Source: Pseudomonadota bacterium
GTDB lineage: Bacteria; Desulfobacterota; Desulfobulbia; Desulfobulbales; Desulfocapsaceae
Assembly: GCA_018821985.1 (NCBI GenBank)
Contig: JAHJKP010000023.1
Location: 1-35,493 of the forward strand
Direction of reading: 5' to 3'
Length of the DNA stretch: 35,493 nucleotides
The notes under the pieces are model-generated. The model made no database searches, was not told the origin of the DNA, and worked only from the letters and a program-made list of their open reading frames with translations. How positions within the stretch are numbered: the stretch's first letter is position 1; every line of letters begins with the position of its first letter. Positions 27,918-35,493 of this stretch are shown here, in pieces. The position numbers and the translations under genes are program-made.

Positions 27918-28055
27918 CCATTACATTCCTGGCATTTTCGTTACGATGGCCAGGGATGGATGAAGAGCGACCGGCTCCTTATGTTGATTACAGTATTTCA
28001 ATGTCGTGATTATTTTTTCAAGAAAGAGCCGGGACAAGGCAAGGACAGAAGAGAG

Positions 28056-28628
28056 ATGAAGATCCAAAGCGGAGAGATTGGTTTTGACCTGGATGGAGTT
28101 ATTGCCGATACGGCTGAGGCCTTTATCCGTCTGGCTTGCAATGAGCATGCCTTCTGCTCTTTTACCCTGGAAGAGATCACCACCTTCCAAGTGGAGGATT
28201 GTCTGAATATCCCCATCCCGGTGGTGGAGGAGATCTTTAACACCATCCTCCACGATTCTTTGGCAACGGGCCTGCAACCCATGGAAGGAGCTGTGGATGT
28301 CATCACAGAAATGACATCAGCCGCGCCGGTGACCATTATCACTGCCCGCTCACTGCAACAACCCGTGGAAGATTGGCTGCAACATTTCTTTCCCGCCTCA
28401 GTCTGCGCCAATATTCGCCTGGTAGCCATGGGCCGTCACGACGATAAGGCACGCTACATTCACGAACACAGACTTCGTTACTTTATCGATGATCGAGCCG
28501 AGACCTGCCTGCAACTAGCAGATGCTGCCATCACCCCTTTTGTTTTTTCCCAACCATGGAATCAGGGGAAGCATGATCTGCAGAGCGTGAAGAGCTGGCT
28601 GGAGATCCACGCCATGCTGGCCCTATAA
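28056..28628 (+). CDS. HAD-superfamily 5'-nucleotidase-like phosphatase
   Basis: A 190-aa cytoplasmic protein. Motif I is GFDLDGVIADT, with nucleophile D11 and acid D13. Motif II is the TIITARS region. Motif IV is YFIDDRAETC, with the DD pair. This arrangement fits the 5'(3')-deoxyribonucleotidase/NT5C-like HAD group, with a helical cap after motif I. I start at ATG 28056, since MKIQSGEIGFDLDG gives the usual short lead before motif I. The frame is open back to 27960, but those 32 residues are unlike the family. The substrate is uncertain. Confidence 0.75.
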   Translation: MKIQSGEIGFDLDGVIADTAEAFIRLACNEHAFCSFTLEEITTFQVEDCLNIPIPVVEEIFNTILHDSLATGLQPMEGAVDVITEMTSAAPVTIITARSLQQPVEDWLQHFFPASVCANIRLVAMGRHDDKARYIHEHRLRYFIDDRAETCLQLADAAITPFVFSQPWNQGKHDLQSVKSWLEIHAMLAL

Positions 28629-28698
28629 ACCGGAATAATGACTTTTTCTGCGCCTCAGCGGGAGAAGAAACAACGATGCAAGCACACAACAAAGGCCC

Positions 28699-29154
28699 AT
28701 GAACTGTCCTCACTGCCACTCCGAGATCCCCGTTTTTCGCAATCCGGTTCCCACCGTCGATATTATCATCGAGATTGAGGAAAAAATCGTGCTCATAAAA
28801 CGACAAAACCCGCCATACGGCTGGGCCTTGCCGGGCGGGTTTGTCGATTATGGCGAGTCATACGAACATGCTGCACTACGTGAAGCAGTTGAAGAAACAG
28901 GCCTTGCAGTACAGAATCTGACTCAGTTTCACACCTATTCCGATCCAGGCCGTGATCCGCGGCAGCATACGGCCTCAACAGTCTTTATCGGCCAGGCCCG
29001 CAACAAACCCAAAGCAGGGGATGACGCGGCAGAGGCCGGATTGTTTTCAGAAAATAATCTCCCTGATCTGGTCTTTGATCATGCCAGAATCCTGGCGGAT
29101 TATTTCGCAGCCAAAAGAAGCAAGGCCATCTGGCTATTAAAAAAAACGACATAA
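28699..29154 (+). CDS. Nudix hydrolase with N-terminal zinc knuckle
   Basis: A 151-aa protein. The Nudix box is complete at residues 47-69: G47, E53, R61-E62 and E65-E66 in [24 protein letters not shown] order (positions given). An N-terminal CPHCH motif (residues 3-7) resembles a half zinc ribbon. The family hydrolyses nucleoside diphosphates linked to another group, and this shape is close to the ADP-ribose/NADH type. It ends convergently with the small UGA-containing ORF on the minus strand, with 42 bp between stops. Confidence 0.92.
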   Translation: MNCPHCHSEIPVFRNPVPTVDIIIEIEEKIVLIKRQNPPYGWALPGGFVDYGESYEHAALREAVEETGLAVQNLTQFHTYSDPGRDPRQHTASTVFIGQARNKPKAGDDAAEAGLFSENNLPDLVFDHARILADYFAAKRSKAIWLLKKTT

Positions 29155-29155
29155 A

Positions 29156-29198
29156 AAGAGCCATAACGAAAGAGTTTAATTCTTTCGTTATGGCTCTT
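29156..29198 (-). terminator. Intrinsic terminator of the typA transcript
   Basis: A perfect 18-bp inverted repeat (29156-29173 with 29181-29198) has a 7-nt loop. Read on the minus strand it is followed by TTTTTATGTCG and a further T-run, as expected for a terminator of typA and the small ORF. On the plus strand the hairpin is followed by A, so it is weaker for the Nudix gene. The stop codon of the small ORF overlaps the first arm by two bases. Confidence 0.8.
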
Positions 29199-29358
29199 AA
29201 AAAATAGTCCGCAGTATCCAGAACACAACAAGCCCCATACCTATGGAGCCGTAAAGCATCAGTCAAGGGATACAGTCACTGCCATATTTCCTGGCAATGA
29301 ACCCGAAGGTCGCCACCCCAACTACCCCGGAGACGATAAAAATCAGCAGATCCTTCAT
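29197..29358 (-). CDS. Candidate small selenoprotein, two-helix membrane protein with CxxU
   Basis: On the minus strand, ATG 29358 begins 9 bases after the typA stop. It reads MKDLLIFIVSGVVGVATFGF, then IARKYGSDCIP, then TGA (29263-29265). The same frame continues as LMLYGSIGMGLVVFWILRTI-F to TAA (29197-29199). If UGA is selenocysteine this is a 53-aa protein with two hydrophobic helices (about 4-22 and 37-52) and a loop containing C29-I-P-U32, a CxxU redox motif. A hairpin fitting a bacterial SECIS follows the UGA (29232-29249). UGA ends other genes here normally (13699, 17083 and 23140 frames), so it is not a reassigned Trp codon. Alternatives are a 31-aa peptide ending at UGA, or a point-mutated gene. 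No family is recognised. Confidence 0.6.
29232..29249 (-). promoter_or_regulatory. SECIS-like hairpin after the in-frame UGA
   Basis: On the minus strand GCUCCAU (29249-29243) pairs with AUGGGGC (29238-29232): seven pairs, one of them U-G, with loop AGGU. Twenty bases separate the UGA from the loop, and a G is among the first two loop bases. Both match my recollection of published bacterial SECIS rules (loop about 16-37 nt after UGA). No bulged U as in E. coli fdhF is seen. Folding was done by eye. Confidence 0.5.
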
Positions 29359-29367
29359 CCCCTGGCA

Positions 29368-31170
29368 TTACCCCCTGATCCGCACGTCACTTTTTTTCCG
29401 CAGCCGGATTGACATCGGTGTTACCTCAACCAGTTCATCGTCATTGATATAGGCAATACAATCTTCCAGAGTCAGAGCCCGGGGAGGGGTCAGGATTACC
29501 GCCTCGTCCGAACCGGAGGCCCGCATATTGGTCAGCTTCTTGCCCTTACCCGGATTGACCACCATATCTCCTCCACGAGAACTTTCACCAATGATTTGTC
29601 CAGTGTACAGGGGCGCACCGGGATGGATAAAGAGTGTGCCCCGCTCCTGGAGATTGAAGAGGGCGTAAGCCACCGCTGTGCATGGTTCTTTAACCAGCAA
29701 TACCCCATTGAGCCGGTTCTTTATCTCTCCGGCATAAGGGCCATACTCGGCAAAGACATAACTCATCATCCCCATACCTTTGGTGTCGGTCATGAACTCG
29801 GAACGATAGCCCAGCAGACCGCGAGTCGGGATCTTGAACACCATCCGCATCATCCCGCCATGACCGGTGCTCATCTCTTCCATCTGTCCCTTCAGTCTAC
29901 CTAGCTTTTCAATAACCGCCCCCTGATACTTTTCGTCCACATCTATGGTAAGCGATTCGAAAGGTTCCATGATTTTGCCATTTTCCTCTTTCATGATCAC
30001 CTGCGGCCGGGTTACCTGAAGTTCATAGTCTTCACGGCGCATCTTCTCAATGAGGATGGAGAGATGCAGCTCACCTCGACCGGATACCCGATAGCCGACC
30101 GCATCAGTCAGGGGTTCATAATGCAGTGCCACATCGGAAAGGACCTCACGGGCCAGACGCTCTTCAATATGTCTGGAGGTCACAAACTTCCCCTCTTTGC
30201 CGGCAAAGGGTGAATCATTGGGGATAAAATTCATGGAGATGGTGGGCGGATCAATGGCGACCAGGGGCAGAGGCATTGGATTGTCCAAAGAAGTAAAGGT
30301 GACTCCCACGGTCACGTCATCCATACCGGCAACGGCTATAATCTCTCCGACCCCAGCGCTGTCGATGGGCACCTTGCCATCAGATTCAAAGCGATAGATC
30401 TTGGAGATCCGCACCGGTTTGATAGAGCCATCACGACGAGCCACTGCCAAAGGCTGATTAATGGAGATAGTACCATTAAGCACCTTACCAATACCCAAAC
30501 GTCCAAGATACTGGGAATAATCAATGGTGCTTATCTGCAACTGCAGGGGAGCATCTGGTGAACCTGTGGGGGCTGGAATATGCTCGGTGATCATCTTGGA
30601 GATAATCTGCATCCCCATGCCGCCCTCTATCGGGTCATCAGGATCAGCCATGGCATACCCATCCTTGGCTGAGGCATAGACAACCGGAAAATCAAGGACA
30701 TCGTCCGGGGCATCGAGCTTGACAAAAAGGTCAAAGACCTGATCGAGAACCCAGGGACAGCGTGCCGCGGGTTTATCGATCTTGTTAATCACCACAATAA
30801 CCGGGAGTTTATTCTCAAGGGCCTTTTTGAGTACAAAATAGGTCTGAGGCATGGGCCCTTCCTGGGCATCAACCAGCAGCAGCGCCCCGTCAGCCATACG
30901 CAGCACCCGCTCGACCTGGCCGCCGAAATCGGCATGGCCCGGGGTATCAATGATATTGATGGAAAAGTCTTCGTACTGATACGAGCCATTCTTGGCAGTG
31001 ATGGTAATACCTCGCTCCCGCTCCAAATCCCCGGAATCCATGAGTCTTTCAGCCACATCCTGATTATCACGGAACATCCCGGAATATTTGAAAAGCTGAT
31101 CAACCAGTGTGGTCTTGCCATGGTCAACATGGGCGATAATGGCCACGTTACGAATTTTTTCCTGTTTCAT
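29368..31170 (-). CDS. typA: Ribosome-associated GTPase TypA/BipA
   Basis: A 600-aa translational GTPase that acts on the ribosome, mainly under stress or cold. The G-domain motifs are present: AHVDHGKTTL (G1), DTPGHADFG (G3), NKIDKP (G4) and SAKDG (G5). Beta-barrel, EF-G III/V-like and C-terminal BipA domains follow, with LGYRSEFMTDTKG and the GKGKKLTNMRASGSDE region in usual order. I choose ATG 31170, preceded by GGGAAGAGGAA. A TTG at 31197 is in frame but gives a nine-residue extension not found in the family. An intrinsic terminator lies only 30 bp upstream, so its promoter arrangement is unusual. A small UGA-containing ORF follows after 9 bp. Confidence 0.97.
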   Translation of the reverse strand: MKQEKIRNVAIIAHVDHGKTTLVDQLFKYSGMFRDNQDVAERLMDSGDLERERGITITAKNGSYQYEDFSINIIDTPGHADFGGQVERVLRMADGALLLVDAQEGPMPQTYFVLKKALENKLPVIVVINKIDKPAARCPWVLDQVFDLFVKLDAPDDVLDFPVVYASAKDGYAMADPDDPIEGGMGMQIISKMITEHIPAPTGSPDAPLQLQISTIDYSQYLGRLGIGKVLNGTISINQPLAVARRDGSIKPVRISKIYRFESDGKVPIDSAGVGEIIAVAGMDDVTVGVTFTSLDNPMPLPLVAIDPPTISMNFIPNDSPFAGKEGKFVTSRHIEERLAREVLSDVALHYEPLTDAVGYRVSGRGELHLSILIEKMRREDYELQVTRPQVIMKEENGKIMEPFESLTIDVDEKYQGAVIEKLGRLKGQMEEMSTGHGGMMRMVFKIPTRGLLGYRSEFMTDTKGMGMMSYVFAEYGPYAGEIKNRLNGVLLVKEPCTAVAYALFNLQERGTLFIHPGAPLYTGQIIGESSRGGDMVVNPGKGKKLTNMRASGSDEAVILTPPRALTLEDCIAYINDDELVEVTPMSIRLRKKSDVRIRG

Positions 31171-31200
31171 TTCCTCTTCCCTGACCCCTTGGATCAAAAT

Positions 31201-31231
31201 AAAAAAAGCACCCGTAAAAAGACGAGTGCTT
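31201..31231 (-). terminator. Intrinsic terminator just upstream of typA
   Basis: On the minus strand AAGCACTCGT and ACGGGTGCTT form a 10-bp stem (one T-G pair) around CTTTTT, followed by TTTTT-A-TTTT. It ends about 30 bp before the typA ATG. It could end the helicase transcript (stop at 31476) or act as an attenuator in the typA leader. A CATAAT box lies just upstream, near 31237-31242 on the minus strand. Confidence 0.7.
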
Positions 31232-31475
31232 ACCGATTATGACTCATGTAAACGCAATACAATGATGGATTCACAAGAACACAAACACACCTGGCAACAG
31301 TTTCAATTACTGCTGACACTACGGATAGATAGGCTAACAAATACTTCAATAACCATGCAAATCGCTGGTACTGAGCAAACACCCTAGTCCCCGTAGCAGT
31401 ACTCACAAAAACTTTTTCTTATACCAGAGAATCGCTTACTTTGCAAGGAAATAGCTAAAAGAGCGACAAAACCAC
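31232..31475. other. Intergenic region between helicase and typA
   Basis: About 240 bp with no convincing gene. A 41-codon plus-strand frame from 31262/31265 (MMDSQEHKHTWQQF) and a 17-codon minus-strand frame show no recognisable features. A weak CATAAT -10-like box on the minus strand lies next to the terminator at 31201-31231, so typA promoter elements may be here. Confidence 0.4.
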
Positions 31476-32825
31476 CTATAAAGCAGCCAGCACCTTTCTT
31501 CTGCTCTCCGCTGAACGGCGCAGCACCGGCATTAATTCATCCACATAATCATAGACCTGGGCGGATTTTCCGGCAGCTGGCCGCATAATCCGCCCCAGGA
31601 CCTGAAGCAGTCGGCCTTCAAAGGTAATGGGTGTGGTCAGAAAAAGTGTACTCAGTCCCGAACAGTCAAAGCCTTCACCAATGAGCTGTAAAGTAGCCAC
31701 CAGAATCCGCAGCTCTCCATTCTGGACATCCTTAACAATCTGAGACCTCTGGTCAGGCTGGGTCTGGCCGGTGAGCAGGGCCACACTCTGGCCCCGCTGA
31801 GCAAGCTGTTCTGCTAGCACCTCACAGTGACTGACCCGGTCAGAGACCACAAGCAGGACGCCGGTTGTGGCACTGCCTGCCGCCTTGATAACATCCTCGA
31901 CAATCTGCAGATTTCTGCCTTGATGAGAGGTAAGGGCGCTAACCAGGGACTGATAATCACCGCGATAATGATGGCTAAAGAGCGTGGGACGCCGGATCAG
32001 TTCAGGTTTAACAATAGCGCCCGAGGCCTGCAACTGGGCCTGATCAACCTGATGAATCCGGTCTCCCATGAAAATGGAGATCAATCTGGTGGTTCCTTCA
32101 TCACTCCTGAAGGCAGTGGCGGAAAGACCCAGCAGATAATGACAGTCAAAACGGCTGACCACATCAGTAAACAAGGCAGCCGGCACTCGATGACACTCAT
32201 CAACAACGAGATGGCCGAACAAGGGTGCCAGCTCATCCACCCTTTTGCGGACGCTGTTGACAATAGCCACGGTGACCGGTTGAATATCAAGACACCCGTC
32301 ACCAATAAGACCGACACTCCGGCCGAGGAACTCCTGAGTCCGCTGCTGCCACTGGTACAACAGCTCCTTGGTATGAACAATAATCAGGGCTGGCTGCCTG
32401 CGGGCAGCAATAATGGCCAGGGCCATGACCGTTTTTCCGCTGCCGGTTCCAGCCTCAAGCACACCAAATGAACGGCTTGCTACCTGGCCTACGGCAAGTT
32501 CCTGATAAGGACGCAGGCAACCGCTGAAGGAAAAATCCACCTCAGCCAGCAACCGCCGTTGCTCAACTATCTGCGGTGATTCACCCATATGTTCCCGACA
32601 GAGCATAATTGCCTGATTGGCAAATCCACGGGGAAAAAGAAGACCGGCGGGGACTGGCTCATAATATTTTAAAAATGGCTGCAACTTCTTCCCCACCCAA
32701 CGACCATAGCGTTTAGCTGAGGTATATTTGGGATTATCAATGGTCAGCCGACCTTTTATGGCCTTCTCGAGGGGAAGTGAGATGCCGGTAAGCAGGCAGT
32801 TCGATGACACCGTCAGGGTAAGCAT
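31476..32825 (-). CDS. SF2 DEAD/DEAH helicase, XPB/RAD25-like
   Basis: A 449-aa helicase with an N-terminal region of about 100 residues (with LLFPRGFANQAI, a segment common in this group), then RecA domain 1: CLRPYQELAV, Walker A GTGSGKT (126-132), Walker B VVDECH (208-212, DECH rather than DEAH) and SAT 235-237. Domain 2 includes LIGEGFDCSGLST and motif VI QVLGRIMRP. It lacks the damage-recognition extension of eukaryotic XPB and any fused nuclease. Likely a nucleic-acid translocase in repair or defence, but no partner gene is adjacent. The start ATG lacks a clear Shine-Dalgarno. Confidence 0.88.
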   Translation of the reverse strand: MLTLTVSSNCLLTGISLPLEKAIKGRLTIDNPKYTSAKRYGRWVGKKLQPFLKYYEPVPAGLLFPRGFANQAIMLCREHMGESPQIVEQRRLLAEVDFSFSGCLRPYQELAVGQVASRSFGVLEAGTGSGKTVMALAIIAARRQPALIIVHTKELLYQWQQRTQEFLGRSVGLIGDGCLDIQPVTVAIVNSVRKRVDELAPLFGHLVVDECHRVPAALFTDVVSRFDCHYLLGLSATAFRSDEGTTRLISIFMGDRIHQVDQAQLQASGAIVKPELIRRPTLFSHHYRGDYQSLVSALTSHQGRNLQIVEDVIKAAGSATTGVLLVVSDRVSHCEVLAEQLAQRGQSVALLTGQTQPDQRSQIVKDVQNGELRILVATLQLIGEGFDCSGLSTLFLTTPITFEGRLLQVLGRIMRPAAGKSAQVYDYVDELMPVLRRSAESRRKVLAAL

Positions 32826-32983
32826 AGAAGACCATAAAGAAAAAAGGCAGGATCAAATCTCGGAATTGACGCCCGGCTCAAAAAAGAGTAAAAAAATCAA
32901 GGTGATTCATTCTATCCCTTACGAATCTGTCAACAAAGAAGGGAAGCAGTTACCATAAGCACACTCATTCAACCAACTATCCA

Positions 32984-33874
32984 TTGACCGTGCCCAACAC
33001 CCTCGTCCATATCGGCATCCAGGGGCCGCTAAACACTCTTTTTGGCAAAGGGACAAACCCCCAATGGATGCTGCTTGGCTGCATTATCCCGGACATACCC
33101 TGGATCTTGCAGCGGATACTGAATTTTATTCCGGGCATTGATCCCTACACCTTGCGGCTCTACAGCCTGAATCAAGCCAGTCTTTTCTTCTGCCTCTTCA
33201 TGGCCGCAGCCCTTGCCTTGAGCACCAGAAGATCGTTGCACATCTTTCTACTCCTCAGCCTGAACTGCCTTCTCCATCTACTTCTCGACGCCACCCAGAT
33301 AAAGTGGGCAAACGGGGTCCAGCTCCTGGTCCCGTTTTCATGGTCCATGCTCCGCTTTGACTGGTTCTGGCCGGAACACATTTCCTCCTATGCGGCCACA
33401 ATGGCCGGCCTGCTTTTCCTGGCATTCAACTGGCGGAAAATAGCAGCCACTGACCTGGATATCACGCGCCCGACGGCAGGAAAAACAACTATAATACTCT
33501 GCCTCCTGCTCTTTTACGGTGCCGGCCCTTTTCTTTTTTTCAAACATGCACTTGCCGCAGACAATCATTTCTGTCGCACCCTGATGGCTCAGAGCGACAA
33601 AGCAGGTAAGAACATAGAACTTGACCGGGTCCCTTTTTCCAGCGAAAGCAAGAGCGTCAGACCATTCAGTGGAAAGGCATTCACCCTGCACGGCAAACTC
33701 CCTGACAAAAGCGGTCTCATCTCGGTCCAAGGATATTTTATCGACACCGACACCATCCAGGTGACAGGATACCACCAGCATAACCACTATCGGGCAATGG
33801 CCACATCCCTCGGACTCCTGCTGATTGCAGCCTTATGGATTCAGTCACTGATATTTAGGAGTCACAGGAAATAA
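32984..33874 (+). CDS. YdjM-like membrane-bound putative metal-dependent hydrolase
   Basis: A 296-aa inner-membrane protein. The N-terminus has the family pattern of a histidine (NTLVHIGIQ), then PDIPWI, then HLLLDATQ: the conserved H...D...H...D pattern of the YdjM (PF04307-type) family. Several TM helices lie at about 58-75, 83-100, 140-155 and 170-190, with one more near the C-terminus, and a soluble segment at about 195-265 between the last two. The start is uncertain: TTG 32984 or GTG 32990, neither with a clear Shine-Dalgarno. Enzymatic activity of this family is unproven. It is divergent from the helicase. Confidence 0.65.
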   Translation: MTVPNTLVHIGIQGPLNTLFGKGTNPQWMLLGCIIPDIPWILQRILNFIPGIDPYTLRLYSLNQASLFFCLFMAAALALSTRRSLHIFLLLSLNCLLHLLLDATQIKWANGVQLLVPFSWSMLRFDWFWPEHISSYAATMAGLLFLAFNWRKIAATDLDITRPTAGKTTIILCLLLFYGAGPFLFFKHALAADNHFCRTLMAQSDKAGKNIELDRVPFSSESKSVRPFSGKAFTLHGKLPDKSGLISVQGYFIDTDTIQVTGYHQHNHYRAMATSLGLLLIAALWIQSLIFRSHRK

Positions 33875-33990
33875 CCTCTATTTTTTGACCATTTCGTAGT
33901 TTCACCATTCAGATGATATTTTATTTTACGACAACGGCTCAGGAATTTTCGACACCGACCCAGCACCCCTCATCCACAAGGAACCTTACC

Positions 33991-34632
33991 ATGATTCGTT
34001 CTGCCTTCTGCTTACTGCTTCTGCTCAACCTTCTACTGCCAGGCCACCTCTCTGCCACAACCAGAAAAATGATAACCCTCACCGTCCCGGACAGTGTCTT
34101 GAGTCAGGCTCTGGATAAATCCCTGCCGATTTCCGTCGACACCGAATCCAGCACCCTGAGCGGGGCCATCACCATTGTCAAAATAAGCAACCTCCAGATA
34201 CACGATCAAGGGATTGCCTGCCGTATCGCCCTCCAAGGAAATGACATGCACCTCAATACTGAGATTGGCGGACATGTCATCAAACTCAAGGTCGGCTCCC
34301 TTCAACTGGACCTCCAGTGCAACGCAGTCCTGCGCTTTGATCCCGCCAGACAGATGCTCTATGTCAAACCGGTCATCAGCGATCTGCAGGCGTCATCCAC
34401 CACCGCCCAAGGCGACATCGACGCACTGCTCCTTGCCTTCCTGAACAACCGTGAGTTTCCGGTGAAGATGAAACAGATGGAACCCCTCATTGCTGAAACC
34501 AGTGGCAAGACAATCAATATCAATATGAATATTGTGGGCATCCGCACCCAACACGGGGTCCTGCAATTTGACATCCTGCCCCAGATTCAGAGCACAAGCC
34601 ATAGTACAAAAAAGAAACAAAAGGGATCTTGA
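33991..34632 (+). CDS. Secreted YceB/TULIP-like lipid-binding-type protein
   Basis: A 213-aa protein with a signal peptide (residues 1-21, cut near LSA). Mature sequence begins with MITLTVPDSVLSQALDKSLP and continues as long amphipathic strands (LSGAITIVKISNLQIHDQGI, HVIKLKVGSLQLDLQCNAVL). This resembles the tubular lipid-binding DUF1439 (YceB) fold. The tail is Lys-rich (KKKQKGS). I prefer ATG 33991, with AAGGAA upstream; the frame is open to 33913. There is no lipobox, so it would be periplasmic. The fold assignment is tentative. Confidence 0.6.
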   Translation: MIRSAFCLLLLLNLLLPGHLSATTRKMITLTVPDSVLSQALDKSLPISVDTESSTLSGAITIVKISNLQIHDQGIACRIALQGNDMHLNTEIGGHVIKLKVGSLQLDLQCNAVLRFDPARQMLYVKPVISDLQASSTTAQGDIDALLLAFLNNREFPVKMKQMEPLIAETSGKTININMNIVGIRTQHGVLQFDILPQIQSTSHSTKKKQKGS

Positions 34633-34647
34633 GACAGCGTCCGGGGA

Positions 34648-34682
34648 AACTTTCCCTCTGTGGCTAAAGGGGGAGTTTTTTT
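34648..34682 (+). terminator. Intrinsic terminator between convergent genes
   Basis: AACTTTCCCT (34648-34657) pairs with AGGGGGAGTT (34668-34677) through 10 pairs, two of them T-G, over a 10-nt loop, followed by a T-run to 34682. It ends the plus-strand transcript of the secreted protein and lies directly before the end of the convergent hemD gene. Confidence 0.75.
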
Positions 34683-34683
34683 C

Positions 34684-35493
34684 TTATTCCTGCTCACTTT
34701 TCGCGTACGACTGAACAATGGCATTGACCAGATCGGGGATGGTAAATGTTTCCGGCACCACATCAACAGTCAGACCATTATCGGTTATGGTCTTGGCCGT
34801 AACAGGCCCAATGGCTGCAATCTTCACCCCGTGTAGCAGCCCCTTGAGCTCTTCCTGGCTGGCAGCATCAAGCATGGAGAGGAAATGAGTGACGGTGGAA
34901 GAACTGGTAAAGGTAATCATATCAAGTTTTCCCCCTTCCAGTTCAGCCCGTAACTCCTCCTTACATCCTTGCGGCGGGACATTCTGATAAACAGGCGCCA
35001 CAGTTACCTGAGCGCCAGCCCCACGCAGAGTCTCGGGCAGAAACTCACGGGCCTTTACCGCTCTCGGAATCAGAATATTGCGTCCCTCAACCCCAAAATC
35101 TAGAAGACCCTCTGCCAGCCCCTCAGCAGTATAGACGGCAGGAATCAGATCAGCGACAATACCATAGTGCAACAAGAAGTCGGCAGTTGCCTTCCCCACT
35201 GCCGCTACATCCGGCCCTTTCAGGCTTCGAGCATCGAGCCCTTTCGCATACAAGCGATCAAAAAAGTATTGCACGGCATTGATGGATGAAAAAAGGATCC
35301 AGTGATACTCGTTCAGACGCTCCAGCTCTTCATCAAGGACGGCATACGACTCCAAAGGTTCCACCTGAATAGTTGGATATTCAAGACAGTCGGCCCCATA
35401 TCCCTCCAAGGCAGCCACGAGCTCCGATGCCTGCTCACGCGTCCTGGTCACGGCAATCCGTTTCCCGAACAGAGGTCTTTTTTCAAACCAGTC
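34684..35493 (-). CDS. hemD: Uroporphyrinogen-III synthase (C-terminal part, incomplete)
   Basis: The frame is open to the window edge, so the gene is cut at its 5' end; about 269 codons are seen. The segment is a complete HemD domain: KRIAVTRTREQASEL at the start, then LFSSINAVQYFFDRL, VAAVGKATADFL, LIPRAVKAREFLP, FTSSSTVTHFL and IAAIGPVTAKTI. It closes and inverts the D ring of hydroxymethylbilane in tetrapyrrole synthesis. The preceding DWFEKRPLFGK is the linker usually seen when HemD is fused to the uroporphyrinogen methyltransferase CobA, so a CobA-HemD fusion is likely, but that half is outside the window. An internal GTG at 35451 is probably not the real start. Confidence 0.9.
   Translation of the reverse strand, partial: DWFEKRPLFGKRIAVTRTREQASELVAALEGYGADCLEYPTIQVEPLESYAVLDEELERLNEYHWILFSSINAVQYFFDRLYAKGLDARSLKGPDVAAVGKATADFLLHYGIVADLIPAVYTAEGLAEGLLDFGVEGRNILIPRAVKAREFLPETLRGAGAQVTVAPVYQNVPPQGCKEELRAELEGGKLDMITFTSSSTVTHFLSMLDAASQEELKGLLHGVKIAAIGPVTAKTITDNGLTVDVVPETFTIPDLVNAIVQSYAKSEQE

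Noticed and set aside
27905-27945. 10-bp inverted repeat CGTAACGAAA/TTTCGTTACG at the end of panE
   Set aside because: A 21-nt loop and no T-tract make it a poor terminator; the shared TAACGAAA core with the terminator at 29156-29198 is probably coincidence.
29200-29259. Independent 20-codon ORF starting at the ATG after the UGA
   Set aside because: No ribosome site is seen, it is in the same frame as the upstream half, and it makes more sense as the continuation of one protein.
32929-32934. Perfect TTGACA on the minus strand upstream of the helicase
   Set aside because: No acceptable -10 box at 16-18 bp; the nearest TAGAAT is only 13 bp away.

Overview
The window looks like a chromosomal segment of a Gram-negative anaerobe, most likely a Desulfobacterota (former Deltaproteobacteria, Desulfobulbales-like). 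This is inference from gene style: a cysteine synthase fused to a cysteinyl-tRNA-synthetase-like domain, a CobA-HemD-type linker, an NrfJ-like OB-fold lipoprotein, outer-membrane and periplasmic proteins, and a probable selenocysteine gene. No rRNA, tRNA or CRISPR was seen.

Region 1 (about 1-13,500) is accessory in character. A terminator near the left edge is followed by a voltage-gated K+ channel with a C-terminal zinc ribbon and a zinc alcohol dehydrogenase. Next comes a six-gene envelope cluster: two paralogous heavy-metal-type RND permeases, a small periplasmic protein, a shortened adaptor-like protein, an AlgE-like outer-membrane barrel and another periplasmic protein. An 18-bp tandem repeat lies just before the first permease. 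No TolC-type outer-membrane factor and no full-length adaptor are present. The block ends at a decayed IS256-type transposase remnant.

Region 2 (about 13,700-31,200) is core metabolism and information processing. It holds a metallophosphoesterase overlapping mutS, an AMIN/amidase_3 cell-wall amidase followed by a DUF721 (DciA-like) gene, the cysK-cysS fusion, a DUF1566 protein on the minus strand, glycogen debranching enzyme, an SGNH hydrolase, an OB-fold lipoprotein, ketopantoate reductase, a HAD nucleotidase-like protein and a Nudix hydrolase. typA is on the minus strand, followed by a small ORF with an in-frame UGA.

Region 3 (about 31,200-35,493) holds an XPB-like SF2 helicase, a YdjM-like membrane protein, a secreted lipid-binding-like protein and the C-terminal part of uroporphyrinogen-III synthase, which runs off the right edge.

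Two findings stand out. (1) Directly after typA is a 53-codon membrane-protein ORF whose in-frame UGA completes a Cys-Ile-Pro-Sec (CxxU) motif. A 7-bp hairpin with a G-containing loop begins its loop 20 nt after the UGA, which fits a bacterial SECIS, so this is a candidate undescribed small selenoprotein. (2) The CysRS half of the 777-aa fusion has lost both the HIGH and KMSKS motifs but keeps the zinc/cysteine-binding residues. This suggests a cysteine-binding pseudo-synthetase attached to a cysteine synthase.
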